DNA from: Urbifossiella sp046350095
Lineage (GTDB): Bacteria > Planctomycetota > Planctomycetia > Gemmatales > Gemmataceae
Direction: 5' to 3'
Assembly: GCA_046350095.1 (NCBI GenBank)
Contig: JAXMBA010000006.1
Span: 310,001 to 374,000 of the forward strand
DNA: 64,000 nucleotides
The notes beneath the pieces are model-generated. The model had not been told where the DNA came from. It ran no database searches and saw nothing but the letters and a program-made list of their open reading frames with translations. Positions 1 through 7,460 of the stretch are shown piece by piece. A program made the position numbers and the translations under genes. Position 1 is the stretch's first letter. Each line of letters starts with the position of its first letter.

Positions 1-27
1 CGCGCCATTCCACCCACGAGTCCCACT

Positions 28-414
28 ATGGCCGGGCGTACCCTGAGCCGCCGCGCTCTGCGCGACGAGCACGACCAACTCGAGGCCGCCGAGAGTGACG
101 CCCCCACGGTAGACGACGACGACACGCCGGCCCCCGCCAAGAAGCCTCGCGCTCGCAAGACCGCGGCGAAGGCGGCCAAGGTCCCCAAGGCGCCGGCCAA
201 GCCGCGGGTGCGGAAGCGACTGGTCAAGGTTCCGCCGCGGACGGTCGCCAGGTGGGCGGTGTGCGACGGCGGGCTGAAGCGGGTCGCGGTGTTCGAGTAC
301 CGCGACCGGGCCGGGGCCGACGCCCGGCTCGCCGAGTACCGGGAGCGGAAGACCGGGACGTACTGCGTGCAACTCGTCAAGGACCCATACGACCCGCCGG
401 CGGCGGCCGTCTGA
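28..414 (+). CDS. Small basic Lys/Ala/Pro-rich protein
   Basis: A 128-residue protein of unknown function. Residues about 33-70 form a low-complexity tail rich in Lys, Ala and Pro, resembling histone H1 or other nucleic-acid-binding tails. The C-terminal 55 residues are ordered-looking (WAVCDGG, VFEYRDRAGAD, YCVQLVKDPYD) and are probably a small folded domain. There is no signal peptide or membrane segment. It is followed 47 nt later by the FKBP-like gene on the same strand. DNA or RNA binding is only an inference from composition; I do not recognise the family. Confidence 0.7.
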   Translation: MAGRTLSRRALRDEHDQLEAAESDAPTVDDDDTPAPAKKPRARKTAAKAAKVPKAPAKPRVRKRLVKVPPRTVARWAVCDGGLKRVAVFEYRDRAGADARLAEYRERKTGTYCVQLVKDPYDPPAAAV

Positions 415-461
415 CCACCCAACCCGTGCGGTTTCAACACCCCTTCCGGAGAGACAGTCCG

Positions 462-911
462 ATGCAAACGAGTCAGGTCGGCGACCGCGTCCTGGTCCAT
501 TTCGTGAAGCGGTACGCGGACGGGGCCGTGCGCTCCTCGCCGGACGCGGCGCCGCTCGGCGTCACCGTCGGCACCCGCCACCCGCGGCTCCCCGGGCTCG
601 TGGGCGAGCTGGTCGGGCTGCAGGCCGGCGACACGGCGCGGTTCACCGTCCCGGCCGACCGGGCGTTCGGCGCCACCAACCCCGCCCGCGTCGTGCTCGT
701 CTCCCGGACCCGGTTCGCGGCCGAAGCGACCCTCACCCCGGGGCGGCCGGCGCGGATGCGGCTGAGCGGCGGCCGGTCGCGCCGGGTCCGAATCGTCGAG
801 GTCCGCGGCACGGACGTGTTGGTCGACGCCAACCACCCGCGCTGCGGCCAGGCGCTCGACCTGGAGGTGCGGTTGGTCGCCTTCGAAGCCTCCGCCCCGC
901 CGGCCAACTGA
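462..911 (+). CDS. FKBP/SlyD-like peptidyl-prolyl isomerase domain protein
   Basis: A 149-residue protein with the shape of an FKBP-type peptidyl-prolyl cis-trans isomerase of the SlyD class: an N-terminal strand with VGDRVLVHFVKRYADG, a central GLVGELVGLQAGDTARFTVPADRAFG segment where SlyD-like proteins have the 'G..L.GM..GE......P..AYG' motif, and a C-terminal VDANHPRCGQALDLEVRL matching the family 'D.NHPLAG..L.F.V'. ATG at 462 was chosen because GGAGAG lies 10 nt upstream; the frame stays open further upstream with no better start. Prolyl isomerase or chaperone activity is inferred from the family. Several FKBP pocket aromatics look substituted, so catalysis is uncertain. Confidence 0.75.
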   Translation: MQTSQVGDRVLVHFVKRYADGAVRSSPDAAPLGVTVGTRHPRLPGLVGELVGLQAGDTARFTVPADRAFGATNPARVVLVSRTRFAAEATLTPGRPARMRLSGGRSRRVRIVEVRGTDVLVDANHPRCGQALDLEVRLVAFEASAPPAN

Positions 912-956
912 GGCCCGATCGGTTCGCCCGCACCCGCGCCGCCTGGAGGGCAGCCG

Positions 957-1706
957 ATGACCGACGTCCCCGCCCCAGAACCGGTCCCCGACACGGACCG
1001 GCTGCTGGCGTACGTCGCCGACCTGGAGTTGGAGGTGGACCGCCTCCGCCGCCAGAGCCGGTTCCTCGAACGGCAGGCGACGAAGTCGCTCGCCCACATC
1101 CTGTCGCTCTGCACCCGCCCGGGCCCGGGCGCCCCGCTCCCGACGATCGGGGAGGTCGAGGCCGCCGCCCGCGGGCTCGTCGAGGTGGTGCAAGACCTGC
1201 ACGACCCGCCCGGCTACCACCCGGCCCACGACCAGGTGGTGGCGATCGCCGTCCGCCCGGTCGCCGAGCAGGTGTTCCGGTGGCAGCAGCGACTGACGGG
1301 CGCCCGGCGGGTGGAACTCCGGCTGGACCTGGAGCAGGACCACGTCGAGTGGTTCCCGGCCCGGTTCCGGCACATCCTCGGGAACCTGGTCGCCGACGCC
1401 CTCCGCCACCGCGACCCGGCGGCCGACCTGGGGTGGGTGGCGGTCGGGCTGCGGCTGACCTCGAAGGGGTACGAGCTGCGGGTGTCCGACAACGGGGTCG
1501 GGCCGCCGAACGGGGTCGATCGGCGGGTGCTCGACCTGTTCCACCGGCCCGCGACGCGGCTGGGCGGCCTGGCCGCGGGCCTCGCCGTGGTCCGCCTCTT
1601 GGTCGAACAGAGCGGCGGGACCATCACCCCCGTCCCGCGCGCCGGCCGCGGCACCGAGTACCTCGTCACCCTGCCGCGGTACGACCTCCTCGACTACCTC
1701 GACTGA
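957..1706 (+). CDS. Minimal histidine-kinase-like ATPase
   Basis: A 249-residue soluble protein. Residues 12-50 form a coiled coil containing a possible degenerate H-box (KSLAHILS, His47). Residues about 90-240 form a HATPase_c domain: N-box HILGNLVADALRH at 139-151, G1 box DNGVG at 178-182, and a G2-like GGLAAGLAVVRLL segment at 203-215 before SGGTI. There is no sensor or membrane domain, so it would act as a cytoplasmic kinase or a partner of another signalling protein. A GGAGGG site precedes the ATG. No response regulator is adjacent. The ATPase fold is clear; phosphotransfer from His47 is an inference. Confidence 0.8.
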   Translation: MTDVPAPEPVPDTDRLLAYVADLELEVDRLRRQSRFLERQATKSLAHILSLCTRPGPGAPLPTIGEVEAAARGLVEVVQDLHDPPGYHPAHDQVVAIAVRPVAEQVFRWQQRLTGARRVELRLDLEQDHVEWFPARFRHILGNLVADALRHRDPAADLGWVAVGLRLTSKGYELRVSDNGVGPPNGVDRRVLDLFHRPATRLGGLAAGLAVVRLLVEQSGGTITPVPRAGRGTEYLVTLPRYDLLDYLD

Positions 1707-1738
1707 CCCCGCCCCCGCGCCCCCGACTCGGAGTACGT

Positions 1739-2002
1739 ATGTCGAAGCAACTCGCCGCCCTGGCGGAGATCGCGTCGTCCGGCGCGTCGAGCGCCGTCGG
1801 CCGGGCGGTGCTGACCGCCCTCGGCCGCCCGTCCGAATTCCTGCGGGTGACCGCGACCCGGGTGACCGAAACCTGCCACCGGGTGAACGTGCTCGTGGGC
1901 GGCGACCCGAGCAAGGCCCGGATCGCCCACAGCTTCTTCGTCACCACCGATGCCGACGGGAAACTGACCGGGTCGGCCCCGCCGATCGTCCGCAGTTACT
2001 GA
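1739..2002 (+). CDS. Conserved-looking small hypothetical protein
   Basis: An 87-residue protein starting at ATG 1739, 32 nt after the kinase gene on the same strand. An amphipathic Ala/Ser-rich N-terminus is followed by a strand-rich half with VTETCHRVNVLVGGD and ARIAHSFFVTTDADGKL. No domain is recognised and there is no signal peptide. Proximity suggests co-transcription with the kinase at 957-1706. It converges on the gene ending at 2006 with only 3 nt between them, leaving no room for a separate terminator. Confidence 0.65.
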   Translation: MSKQLAALAEIASSGASSAVGRAVLTALGRPSEFLRVTATRVTETCHRVNVLVGGDPSKARIAHSFFVTTDADGKLTGSAPPIVRSY

Positions 2003-2005
2003 CCG

Positions 2006-2377
2006 CTACCGCCGCAGCGGCCGCTCGCCGTCGGGCTTGAACGCCTGCACGTAGGCCGACCAGTTCGGGCCGACGTACCGCGGCTCGATCAGGATGAACC
2101 CCGCCCGGGCGACCGCCCGGTCGGACGGGAACGAGCGGAACTGGTCGAGGTGCCCCGGGTCGCGGCCGATCGCGTCCCGGGCCGACACCCCCGAGCCTTC
2201 CGGAGCGCCGGGCGGGTCCAGTGTCACCTCGCGGACGGCGAAGCCGGGAAACCCGGGCTCCGCCGTCGGGTCGAGGTCGAGGAGGACGGTGATGGGGGTC
2301 GAGAACCGGCGGTCCACAACCAGGTAGCGTGTCCCGTCCTCGTCGGCGGAACGGGCAGGTCGGTCGTTGCGCTTCAC
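2006..2377 (-). CDS. Hypothetical protein, GTG start
   Basis: A 123-residue protein of unknown function. The GTG at 2377-2375 is chosen because a consensus GGAGG lies 7 nt upstream; the longer open frame further upstream overlaps the RRM gene and has a shadow-like composition. Visible features are a basic N-terminus (KRNDRPARS), an acidic strand region (TPITVLLDLDPTAEPGFPGFAVREVTLD) and a C-terminal FILIEPRYVGPNWSAYVQAFK. There is no membrane segment or known motif. It lies downstream of the RRM protein gene (47 nt) and may be co-transcribed with it. Confidence 0.65.
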   Translation of the reverse strand: MKRNDRPARSADEDGTRYLVVDRRFSTPITVLLDLDPTAEPGFPGFAVREVTLDPPGAPEGSGVSARDAIGRDPGHLDQFRSFPSDRAVARAGFILIEPRYVGPNWSAYVQAFKPDGERPLRR

Positions 2378-2424
2378 GCGGTGCCTCCGTCGGTGTGGTG
2401 TGGGGTGGTGTGGGGTGGGCTGGG

Positions 2425-2736
2425 TTAGTACCGCCGCCCGCCGCCGCCACCGCCGTAGCCGCCACGCCCGCCACCACCCCCGCGGTCTTCCTTCGGCCGG
2501 GCCTCGTTCACCGTCAGCGGCCGGCCTTCCACCACCACCGTGTTCATCGCGGCGATCGCCGCCTGGGCCTCCTGGTCGGTCGCCATTTCGACGAAGCCGA
2601 ACCCCTTCGACCGACCGGTCTCGCGGTCCATCACCACCTGGGCGAGCTGGACCGACCCGTGGGCGGAGAACAGCTCCCGCAGCTGGTCGTCCGTCACGCC
2701 CCAGCCCAGGTTGCCGACGTACAGGCGCTTTGCCAT
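2425..2736 (-). CDS. Glycine-rich RRM RNA-binding protein
   Basis: A 103-residue single-RRM protein. RNP2 is LYVGNL (5-10) and RNP1 is KGFGFVEM (44-51), with the aromatic residues used for RNA stacking intact. A Gly/Arg-rich tail (residues about 86-103) follows, as in bacterial and cyanobacterial Rbp proteins and plant GRPs. The expected role is binding single-stranded RNA, often in cold or stress adaptation (family knowledge). A paralogue lies on the opposite strand at 3580-3918. The gene between them (3024-3221) is unrelated. Confidence 0.93.
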   Translation of the reverse strand: MAKRLYVGNLGWGVTDDQLRELFSAHGSVQLAQVVMDRETGRSKGFGFVEMATDQEAQAAIAAMNTVVVEGRPLTVNEARPKEDRGGGGGRGGYGGGGGGRRY

Positions 2737-3023
2737 GACTGCTCCGGCGGCCGGTCCCGACCGCTTCCGAGCATGAGGGGCCCCCCGGGACCGGGGGGTA
2801 CGTGCGAACCGGCCGGGGGCTCCGGCCGCGGCGGCGACGCCGGTCGAGCGTTCCTGGGGGCGGCGCCGGAGGAGACCGGGACGGCACCAAGAGGTGGCGG
2901 GACGGGAGAAGCAGTCGAGTTCGAGCGTCGGCCCGCGGGGCAGTCCCGCGGGTGCGGGTTGATGCTAACCGGGGCCGGGCGCCGGGGCGAGAGGATTCCG
3001 CGGAATTGTTCGGGGCCGGCGCG

Positions 3024-3221
3024 TCAGAGCGGCGGCCACCCGCCGGCGAGCCCCTCGCGCTCGATGTCCTTGACCTCGGCCTCGGACACGCCGAACTGTC
3101 CGGCGACGGCGGTGCGCGAGGCGGCCACGGTCATGCCGCCGTCCTGAGCCTCCACCACGGCGCGGAAAATGTCCTTGCGGGGGTCCGCGGCGGGAGCGGC
3201 GGTCGTGTCGTCGGCGGTCAT
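3024..3221 (-). CDS. Small hypothetical protein
   Basis: A 65-residue protein. The N-terminus is low complexity (TTAAPAADP). The rest, RKDIFRAVVEAQDGGMTVAASRTAVAGQFGVSEAEVKDIEREGL, looks like a helix-turn-helix-like bundle: the AVAGQFGVSEAEVKDIE part resembles a recognition helix pair. A DNA-binding role is only an inference. ATG 3221 is the only reasonable start. It sits between two divergently oriented RRM genes. Confidence 0.6.
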   Translation of the reverse strand: MTADDTTAAPAADPRKDIFRAVVEAQDGGMTVAASRTAVAGQFGVSEAEVKDIEREGLAGGWPPL

Positions 3222-3579
3222 GGGTTCGACTCCGGGCGGGTGGCGTGCCGGCCGTCCGGCGGCTCTACTGTATCGGTCGAAGCCGTGCGAGGCATGAAAT
3301 CCGGATTCGGCTAGGTTCCGCGGTCCGGACCCGGTATAGTTCTGGTGTGGCGGGCCGACCGGCCTGCCCGACGACGAACTCGCAGCCGCTCAACTGGCCC
3401 GTCTTGGTCGCGTAGCTCCGAGATCACCTCCCGAAGCCGCCCCCCGAGATCGTCCGACCGATGTTGCCGCCCGGCGCGGGCCGACGCCCCCGCCGCGTTC
3501 GCGCGTCCGCCCCGCCGACCGTCGGCGGGGCGCCGAATCTCGTAGCGCGGCCGGACCTCCGGCCGCAGAAGGTGTTTTC
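3222..3579. promoter_or_regulatory. Intergenic region and long leader of the second RRM gene
   Basis: A 358-nt stretch without a convincing gene. It holds an 11-bp inverted repeat (3509-3519 with 3521-3531), which would fold into a GC-only hairpin in the 5' leader of the RRM gene at 3580. A TATAGT hexamer at about 3338 is a possible -10 element, without a clear -35. Long structured leaders are usual for cold-shock-type RRM genes, so post-transcriptional control is plausible but unproven. Short open frames here on both strands have shadow-like composition. Confidence 0.4.
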
Positions 3580-3918
3580 GTGAGCAAGAAGCTGTACGTG
3601 GGGAACCTGGCCTTCGGCACCACCTCGGACGACCTGCTGGACCTGTTCGGCCGGTACGGCCAGGTGTCGAGCGCCCAGATCGTGACCGACCGGGAGACCG
3701 GGCGGAGCCGCGGGTTCGCGTTCGTCGAGATGACGAACGGCGGGGACGAGGCGATTCAGGCGACGAACATGGCCGAGTTCCAGGGCCGCAACCTGACGGT
3801 GAACGAGGCCAAGCCACGTGAGGACCGGCCGCGGTCCGGCGGCGGCGGGTACGGCGGCAGCCGCGGCGGGTCGGGCGGCGGCGGGTACGGCGGCAGCAGC
3901 GGCGGCCGGCGGTACTAA
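3580..3918 (+). CDS. Glycine-rich RRM RNA-binding protein, second copy
   Basis: A 112-residue single-RRM protein with RNP2 LYVGNL (5-10) and RNP1 RGFAFVEM (44-51), followed by a Gly/Ser/Arg-rich tail built of GGGYGGS-type repeats. It starts at GTG 3580 (SKKLYVGNL follows immediately), with an AGAAGG site 6 nt upstream. It is about half identical to the RRM protein at 2425-2736 and diverges mainly in helix 2 and the tail, so the two may bind different RNAs. A strong intrinsic terminator follows at 3947. Confidence 0.92.
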   Translation: MSKKLYVGNLAFGTTSDDLLDLFGRYGQVSSAQIVTDRETGRSRGFAFVEMTNGGDEAIQATNMAEFQGRNLTVNEAKPREDRPRSGGGGYGGSRGGSGGGGYGGSSGGRRY

Positions 3919-3946
3919 ACCGGCGCCGGACGGATGTCGTCAACGA

Positions 3947-3978
3947 GAAAGCCCGGGGGCACCAACCCCCGGGCTTTC
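3947..3978 (+). terminator. Intrinsic terminator after the RRM gene
   Basis: A 13-bp perfect inverted repeat (3947-3959 with 3966-3978, loop CACCAA) begins GAAAGCCC and ends GGGCTTTC, followed by TG. It sits 28 nt after the RRM stop codon and upstream of the desaturase. The same GAAAGCCC..GGGCTTTC architecture recurs at 29031, 41813 and 55918. Confidence 0.8.
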
Positions 3979-4019
3979 TGCCAATTGCCCCGCACCACCT
4001 TCACCACACGGACCGCTGC

Positions 4020-4946
4020 ATGTCCTGCTCCCCTGGCCCGTCTCACCTCGACGCGGCCGCCGCGGAAATCTCGAAGCCACTCTCCAAGGCCGCCCGACTG
4101 GCGACCCTGGCCATCGTCGTTGTCCCGCTCGTCGGGTTCGCCGCCGCCGTCGGCTCGACCTGGGGGTGGGGGTTCGGCTGGGTCGAACTCGGGCTGCTGG
4201 TCGGGATGTACATGCTCACCGGGTTGGGCATCACCGTCGGGTTCCACCGGCTGTTGACGCACCGCAGTTTCGAGACCACCCCGGCTATGCGGTTCGTCCT
4301 GGCGGCGCTCGGGTCGATGGCGGCGCAGGGCCCGGCACTCCGGTGGGCGGCGCTCCACCGCCGGCACCACCAGCACAGCGACACGCGCGACGACCCCCAC
4401 ACCCCGCACGGCCACGGGGGCGGGCTGTGGGGCGTGGTGCGGGGCTTCTGGCACGCCCACCTCGGGTGGGCCTTTCGGTCGCACGCGGCCGGGCTGGACC
4501 GGTACGTCGCCGACCTGCGGCGGCTCACCTCGGTGCGGGTGGCGAGCGCCCTGTTCCCGCTGTGGGTCGCGCTCGGGATGCTCATCCCGGCGGCGCTGGG
4601 CGGCGTGCTGACCGGGACGTGGACGGGGGCCCTCCTGGGCTTCCTGTGGGGCGGGCTGGCCCGGGCGTTCCTGGTCCACCACGTCACCTGGAGCGTGAAC
4701 TCGGTCTGCCACCTGTGGGGCACGCGGCCGTACCCGGACAAGGACCACAGCCGCAACAACCTGCTGTTCGGGGTGCTGGCCCTGGGCGAGGGGTGGCACA
4801 ACAACCACCACGCCTTCCCGACCTCGGCCCGCCACGGCTTCCGCTGGTGGCAGGTGGACGCGAGCTACTACGCCATCCGGCTGCTGGAGGCGCTGGGGCT
4901 GGCGTGGAAGGTGCGGGTGCCCGCCCTCTGCACGGCAGCGGATTGA
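4020..4946 (+). CDS. Acyl-lipid/acyl-CoA delta-9-type fatty acid desaturase
   Basis: A 308-residue integral membrane di-iron desaturase. The three histidine boxes are complete: HRLLTH (76-81), HRRHH (113-117) and HNNHH (260-264). Hydrophobic spans at about 27-48, 54-75, 176-195 and 200-215 fit the four-helix family topology. It introduces a cis double bond into saturated acyl chains using O2 and an electron donor, adjusting membrane fluidity. The length matches bacterial stearoyl-CoA-type enzymes. It stands alone between the RRM terminator and the tRNA-Cys integration site. Positional specificity cannot be read from the sequence. Confidence 0.93.
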   Translation: MSCSPGPSHLDAAAAEISKPLSKAARLATLAIVVVPLVGFAAAVGSTWGWGFGWVELGLLVGMYMLTGLGITVGFHRLLTHRSFETTPAMRFVLAALGSMAAQGPALRWAALHRRHHQHSDTRDDPHTPHGHGGGLWGVVRGFWHAHLGWAFRSHAAGLDRYVADLRRLTSVRVASALFPLWVALGMLIPAALGGVLTGTWTGALLGFLWGGLARAFLVHHVTWSVNSVCHLWGTRPYPDKDHSRNNLLFGVLALGEGWHNNHHAFPTSARHGFRWWQVDASYYAIRLLEALGLAWKVRVPALCTAAD

Positions 4947-5042
4947 CGACCCGGGCGCGTCCGTGACAGCGGGCCCGGTCGGGGCTTCCGGACCATGATT
5001 GAAGCCAACGACATCTGAAGAGTAGTGGACCGGTTAACGCAA

Positions 5043-5066
5043 AAACCCCCGCGGGTGCGGGGGTTT
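5043..5066 (-). terminator. Original terminator of tRNA-Cys, now displaced
   Basis: A 10-bp inverted repeat, AAACCCCCGC (5043-5052) with GCGGGGGTTT (5057-5066). Read on the minus strand it is followed by a T run (TTTTTGCG), as in an intrinsic terminator. It lies 34 bp beyond the attL core, at the distance expected for a terminator of the minus-strand tRNA-Cys before insertion of the element. A functionally equivalent hairpin at 21229-21253 now follows the intact tRNA. Confidence 0.7.
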
Positions 5067-5099
5067 GAGAGCGATCGGGGATTGTCGAGCATCCCTGAT

Positions 5100-5149
5100 G
5101 AAGAGGCCTCGCCCGGATTCGAACCGGGGAATGACGGTTTTGCAAACCG
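5100..5149. repeat. attL, 50-bp direct repeat of the tRNA-Cys 3' part
   Basis: A 50-bp sequence identical base for base to 21287-21336. It contains the tRNA-Cys 3' half: anticodon loop with GCA, variable loop, T arm and 3' acceptor strand, on the minus strand. Sequence from 5150 onward no longer matches a tRNA, so this is a displaced 3' fragment and not a second gene. It marks the left boundary of the integrated element. Confidence 0.92.
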
Positions 5150-5361
5150 GCACCGAATTCTCCCAAGCAGTTCCACTAACAGCGGTTCCGTTGGACGGAT
5201 CCGACACGGCGCACCAACGGGCGTACCAGACCCCGCCGGCCGACCCGGTCCTCGCCGCCGTCGTCGCCGCGTGGCCGACCCTCCCGGACCCACTCCGCCG
5301 CGCCGTGCTGGCGTTGATCGGCGCTGCCGGCCCCGCGGCCGGCGGAAAGGTCAGTGTGTGA
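5149..5361 (+). pseudogene. Displaced 3' end of the element integrase gene
   Basis: An open frame that is in the same codon phase through the att core as the integrase at 19650. In the excised circle the integrase would read from the core (residue 562) into this segment, adding 70 residues ending at TGA 5359-5361, for a protein of 632 residues. The segment contains PVLAAVVAAWPTLPDPLRRAV, a helical end that, from memory, resembles planctomycete integrase C-termini. In the integrated state it lacks its own start and is probably silent. Phase continuity is seen directly; function is inferred. Confidence 0.65.
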
Positions 5362-5963
5362 CCCTGGCACACCGAGGCAGGGAAGGCGCCGACGCCCTCG
5401 ACGCCGAAACCAAGCTCATCCCTTCTTGGCTCGTCGGTGCCCGCGACCTGGAGCACGCTTCCGCGTTTGTGTGCGACCTGGCGGGCCGGCTGCGGAACTG
5501 GGTGCAGATCACGACCGAGGGGCTGAAAGCCTACGTTCTGGCGATGGAGGACGGGTTCGGCGGGGAGGTTGACCACGCCATCCTGCACAAGATTTACGGG
5601 AGCCCCGAGACGGACGAAGCCCGGTACAGCCCGGCCGAGAGCATCGGGTGCGAGTTGAAGGTGGGGAGCGGGAGCCCGGACCTGTCCCATGCGTCCACGT
5701 CCTACGTGGAGCGCCAGAACCTCACGCTGCGGATGCGGAACCGGCGGTTCACCCGGCTGACGAATGCGTTCAGCAAGAAGCTGGAGAACCTGGGGCACTC
5801 CGTCGCGCTGCACTTCTTCGCCTACAACTTCATCACCCGCCACGCGACCGTGCGGATGCCGCTGGCGCTCAAGGCCGGGGTGGCGGATCGGTGGTGGACG
5901 TATGAGGAACTGGTGGAGTTGATCGACCGACAACCCCAACAGCCGGAGTTACGACATGGGTAA
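5358..5963 (+). pseudogene. IS1-like DDE transposase, 5'-truncated
   Basis: About 200 codons of the C-terminal DDE domain of an IS1-type transposase: DAETKLIPSWLVG (first Asp), TTEGLKAYVLAMEDGFGGEVD (second catalytic block), then SPAESIGCE and the conserved STSYVERQNLTLRMRNRRF with the Glu. The N-terminal zinc/HTH region is absent, and the second catalytic Asp (usually TTDG) reads as Glu. The frame opens directly at the TGA of the displaced integrase segment with no proper start. No terminal inverted repeats were seen. It is a dead insertion remnant at the left end of the element. Confidence 0.8.
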
Positions 5964-6279
5964 GAAAAAGACGACTCAATCCCCCGCGGTGCCCGCACTG
6001 CCCGCAATGCCCCCGGCAGTACCGATCGTCGTCGTCGCTTGCCGCTGCTACGACAATGGCGAGTTCCAGTCCGAGCAATTCTTGACGTTCGCCAGTGTCC
6101 CGCGAGTGGGCGAATTCTTCGCTCCTGACAAGGGCAGTCTGCTAGTTGTGCATCTCGTCGCGTATCGTCACTACGAGTACCCCGGCTTCGCAAAACTGAT
6201 GCTGCCGACCCTCTACTTGCGAGAGCTGAACGCCGACGACCGCGCCCGTCTTGCCAAATTGAAAGTACAAACGGACTAA
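5956..6279 (+). CDS. Hypothetical protein of the element
   Basis: A 107-residue protein of unknown function overlapping the transposase remnant by 8 nt. A Lys/Pro-rich start (GKKKTTQSPAVPALPAMPP) is followed by a beta-rich middle (IVVVACRCYDNG, FLTFASVPRVGEFF, LLVVHLVAYRHYEYPGF) and an acidic C-terminus. Codon use is less GC-biased than host genes, in keeping with transferred DNA. No promoter or strong ribosome site is obvious, so expression is uncertain. Confidence 0.45.
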   Translation: MGKKKTTQSPAVPALPAMPPAVPIVVVACRCYDNGEFQSEQFLTFASVPRVGEFFAPDKGSLLVVHLVAYRHYEYPGFAKLMLPTLYLRELNADDRARLAKLKVQTD

Positions 6280-6325
6280 TTGTCGCCTACACGATGCCGG
6301 GTCAAACTGAGACACTACCCTCCCG

Positions 6326-6805
6326 TTAGCCGGCCTTCGCCATAATCCGCTTCACGTAGGCGAACACCAGCTCCTCGACCTTCTCCCGCGTGATCTGGGA
6401 CAACGCGTAATCCCCGTCGGGAAAGCTCTCTCCGCCGAGGTTCTTGATCGTGTTGTCGAAGTACGCGACGCGCTCAGCGTGGACCTCAGCCCGGAAGATC
6501 GCCATGCGGCGGTTCTCGGGGTACCGCTCGGGCGTGTGCCCGCTCGGCAGAATGTAAAGGTACACGCGGTCGTACCCGTTGCTGCGCTTCTCGAACCCGA
6601 CCTCGGTGGTGAAGCCGTTGCCCTTCACGGTCTGCTCGAACTCTCGCAGAACGGGCTCGATGACAGTCGTCGCCACGCCCGCGAACTGCGTGCGGAAGCC
6701 CTCCTGCTTGGCCTTGGCTCGATCCTCCTCATGCTTCGCCTGGGTATCCTTCTGCGCTTTCTGAGCGAGCAGCTGCTCCAGCTCCCGCTTTCGTGCCTCG
6801 TCCAT
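6326..6805 (-). CDS. Unknown protein, third gene of the ParA operon
   Basis: A 159-residue protein. Residues 1-40 are a charged coiled coil (EARKRELEQLLAQKAQKDTQAKHEEDRAKAKQ). Residues 45-158 look folded, with EVGFEKRSNGYDRVYLYILPSG, RRMAIFRAEVHAERVAYFD and ITREKVEELVFAYVKRIM. ATG 6805 is preferred over GTG 6811 because GAGGA then sits 6 nt upstream. It follows the 197-residue gene by 47 nt, in which a 17-bp tandem duplication carries this ribosome site twice. I do not recognise the family; the coiled coil suggests oligomerisation or partner binding, possibly with the ParA ATPase. Confidence 0.7.
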   Translation of the reverse strand: MDEARKRELEQLLAQKAQKDTQAKHEEDRAKAKQEGFRTQFAGVATTVIEPVLREFEQTVKGNGFTTEVGFEKRSNGYDRVYLYILPSGHTPERYPENRRMAIFRAEVHAERVAYFDNTIKNLGGESFPDGDYALSQITREKVEELVFAYVKRIMAKAG

Positions 6806-6809
6806 CGTC

Positions 6810-6843
6810 ACTCCTCGGTGTGGTCAACTCCTCGGTGTGGTCA
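6810..6843. repeat. 17-bp tandem duplication containing a ribosome-binding site
   Basis: The 17-bp unit at 6810-6826 is repeated exactly at 6827-6843. On the minus strand each unit contains GAGGAG, so the gene starting at 6805 has two identical Shine-Dalgarno segments; only the proximal one is correctly spaced. Confidence 0.85.
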
Positions 6844-6852
6844 ACAGCTTGT

Positions 6853-7446
6853 TCACTCCGCTTTTTTGTCGGTCCCGCCCTCCTTCAGCACGACGCGTTC
6901 CACGTCGTTCTGCCCCAGGTTATCGGCCCGGAGGAAGTTGATCTGGCGCTTGCCGATCGACAGTTTGAACTCCGGGCGCGGGTTCGACGGGCTGCCGAAC
7001 GCGGGGAAGAGCAGGTACTTCTTGTGCTTCTCGTAGGACTTCTTGAATCCAGGGAGGAACGGCGAGCCGGGGACGGGGTGCATACGGTGGAACCGACCGA
7101 CCATCCCGGCCAACAGGTTCTCGAACGTCTCGCCCTTCCGCTGGAGGTCGGCAACGTAGTTGTCGTAGTCCGTGCCGAGGTAGACGCTGTACCCCGCCTT
7201 CTCGTTGGGGATGTCCCCCTCGATGATCGAGACGCGGAGCAGCTCGGCGTCGTCCTGGTTCGTCAGGCGTTCGATGAGGTTCGTGAAGATCTTGCGGCCG
7301 GCGGCCTCGTTGCTGAAGAGGATACCCATGCACGGCACGTCCTCGCCGTCCGGGTCTACCGCGAACACCGTCCCGGTCCACCCAGCCTGGTTCCAGGTGT
7401 CCACGTCGATGAAGCTGACGATCGCCACCTTGTCGTGCTTGTCCAT
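6853..7446 (-). CDS. Unknown protein, second gene of the ParA operon
   Basis: A 197-residue soluble protein of unknown family. It opens with strand-helix pattern KVAIVSFIDVDTWNQAGWTGTVFAVD, then PCMGILFSNEAAGRKIFTNLIERL, a central GYSVYLGTDYDNYVADL, and a C-terminal region rich in Lys and Asn with a charged tail. No catalytic motif is evident. A near-perfect AGGAGGTGA lies upstream of ATG 7446, and the start is 14 nt after the parA stop, so translation is probably coupled to parA. It was not matched to any partition or defence partner I know. Confidence 0.75.
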   Translation of the reverse strand: MDKHDKVAIVSFIDVDTWNQAGWTGTVFAVDPDGEDVPCMGILFSNEAAGRKIFTNLIERLTNQDDAELLRVSIIEGDIPNEKAGYSVYLGTDYDNYVADLQRKGETFENLLAGMVGRFHRMHPVPGSPFLPGFKKSYEKHKKYLLFPAFGSPSNPRPEFKLSIGKRQINFLRADNLGQNDVERVVLKEGGTDKKAE

Positions 7447-7460
7447 GTTGTCACCTCCTG

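Noticed and set aside
5100..5149. Second tRNA-Cys gene
   Set aside because: Only the 3' half is present; no 5' acceptor strand or D arm follows, so it is the attL fragment.
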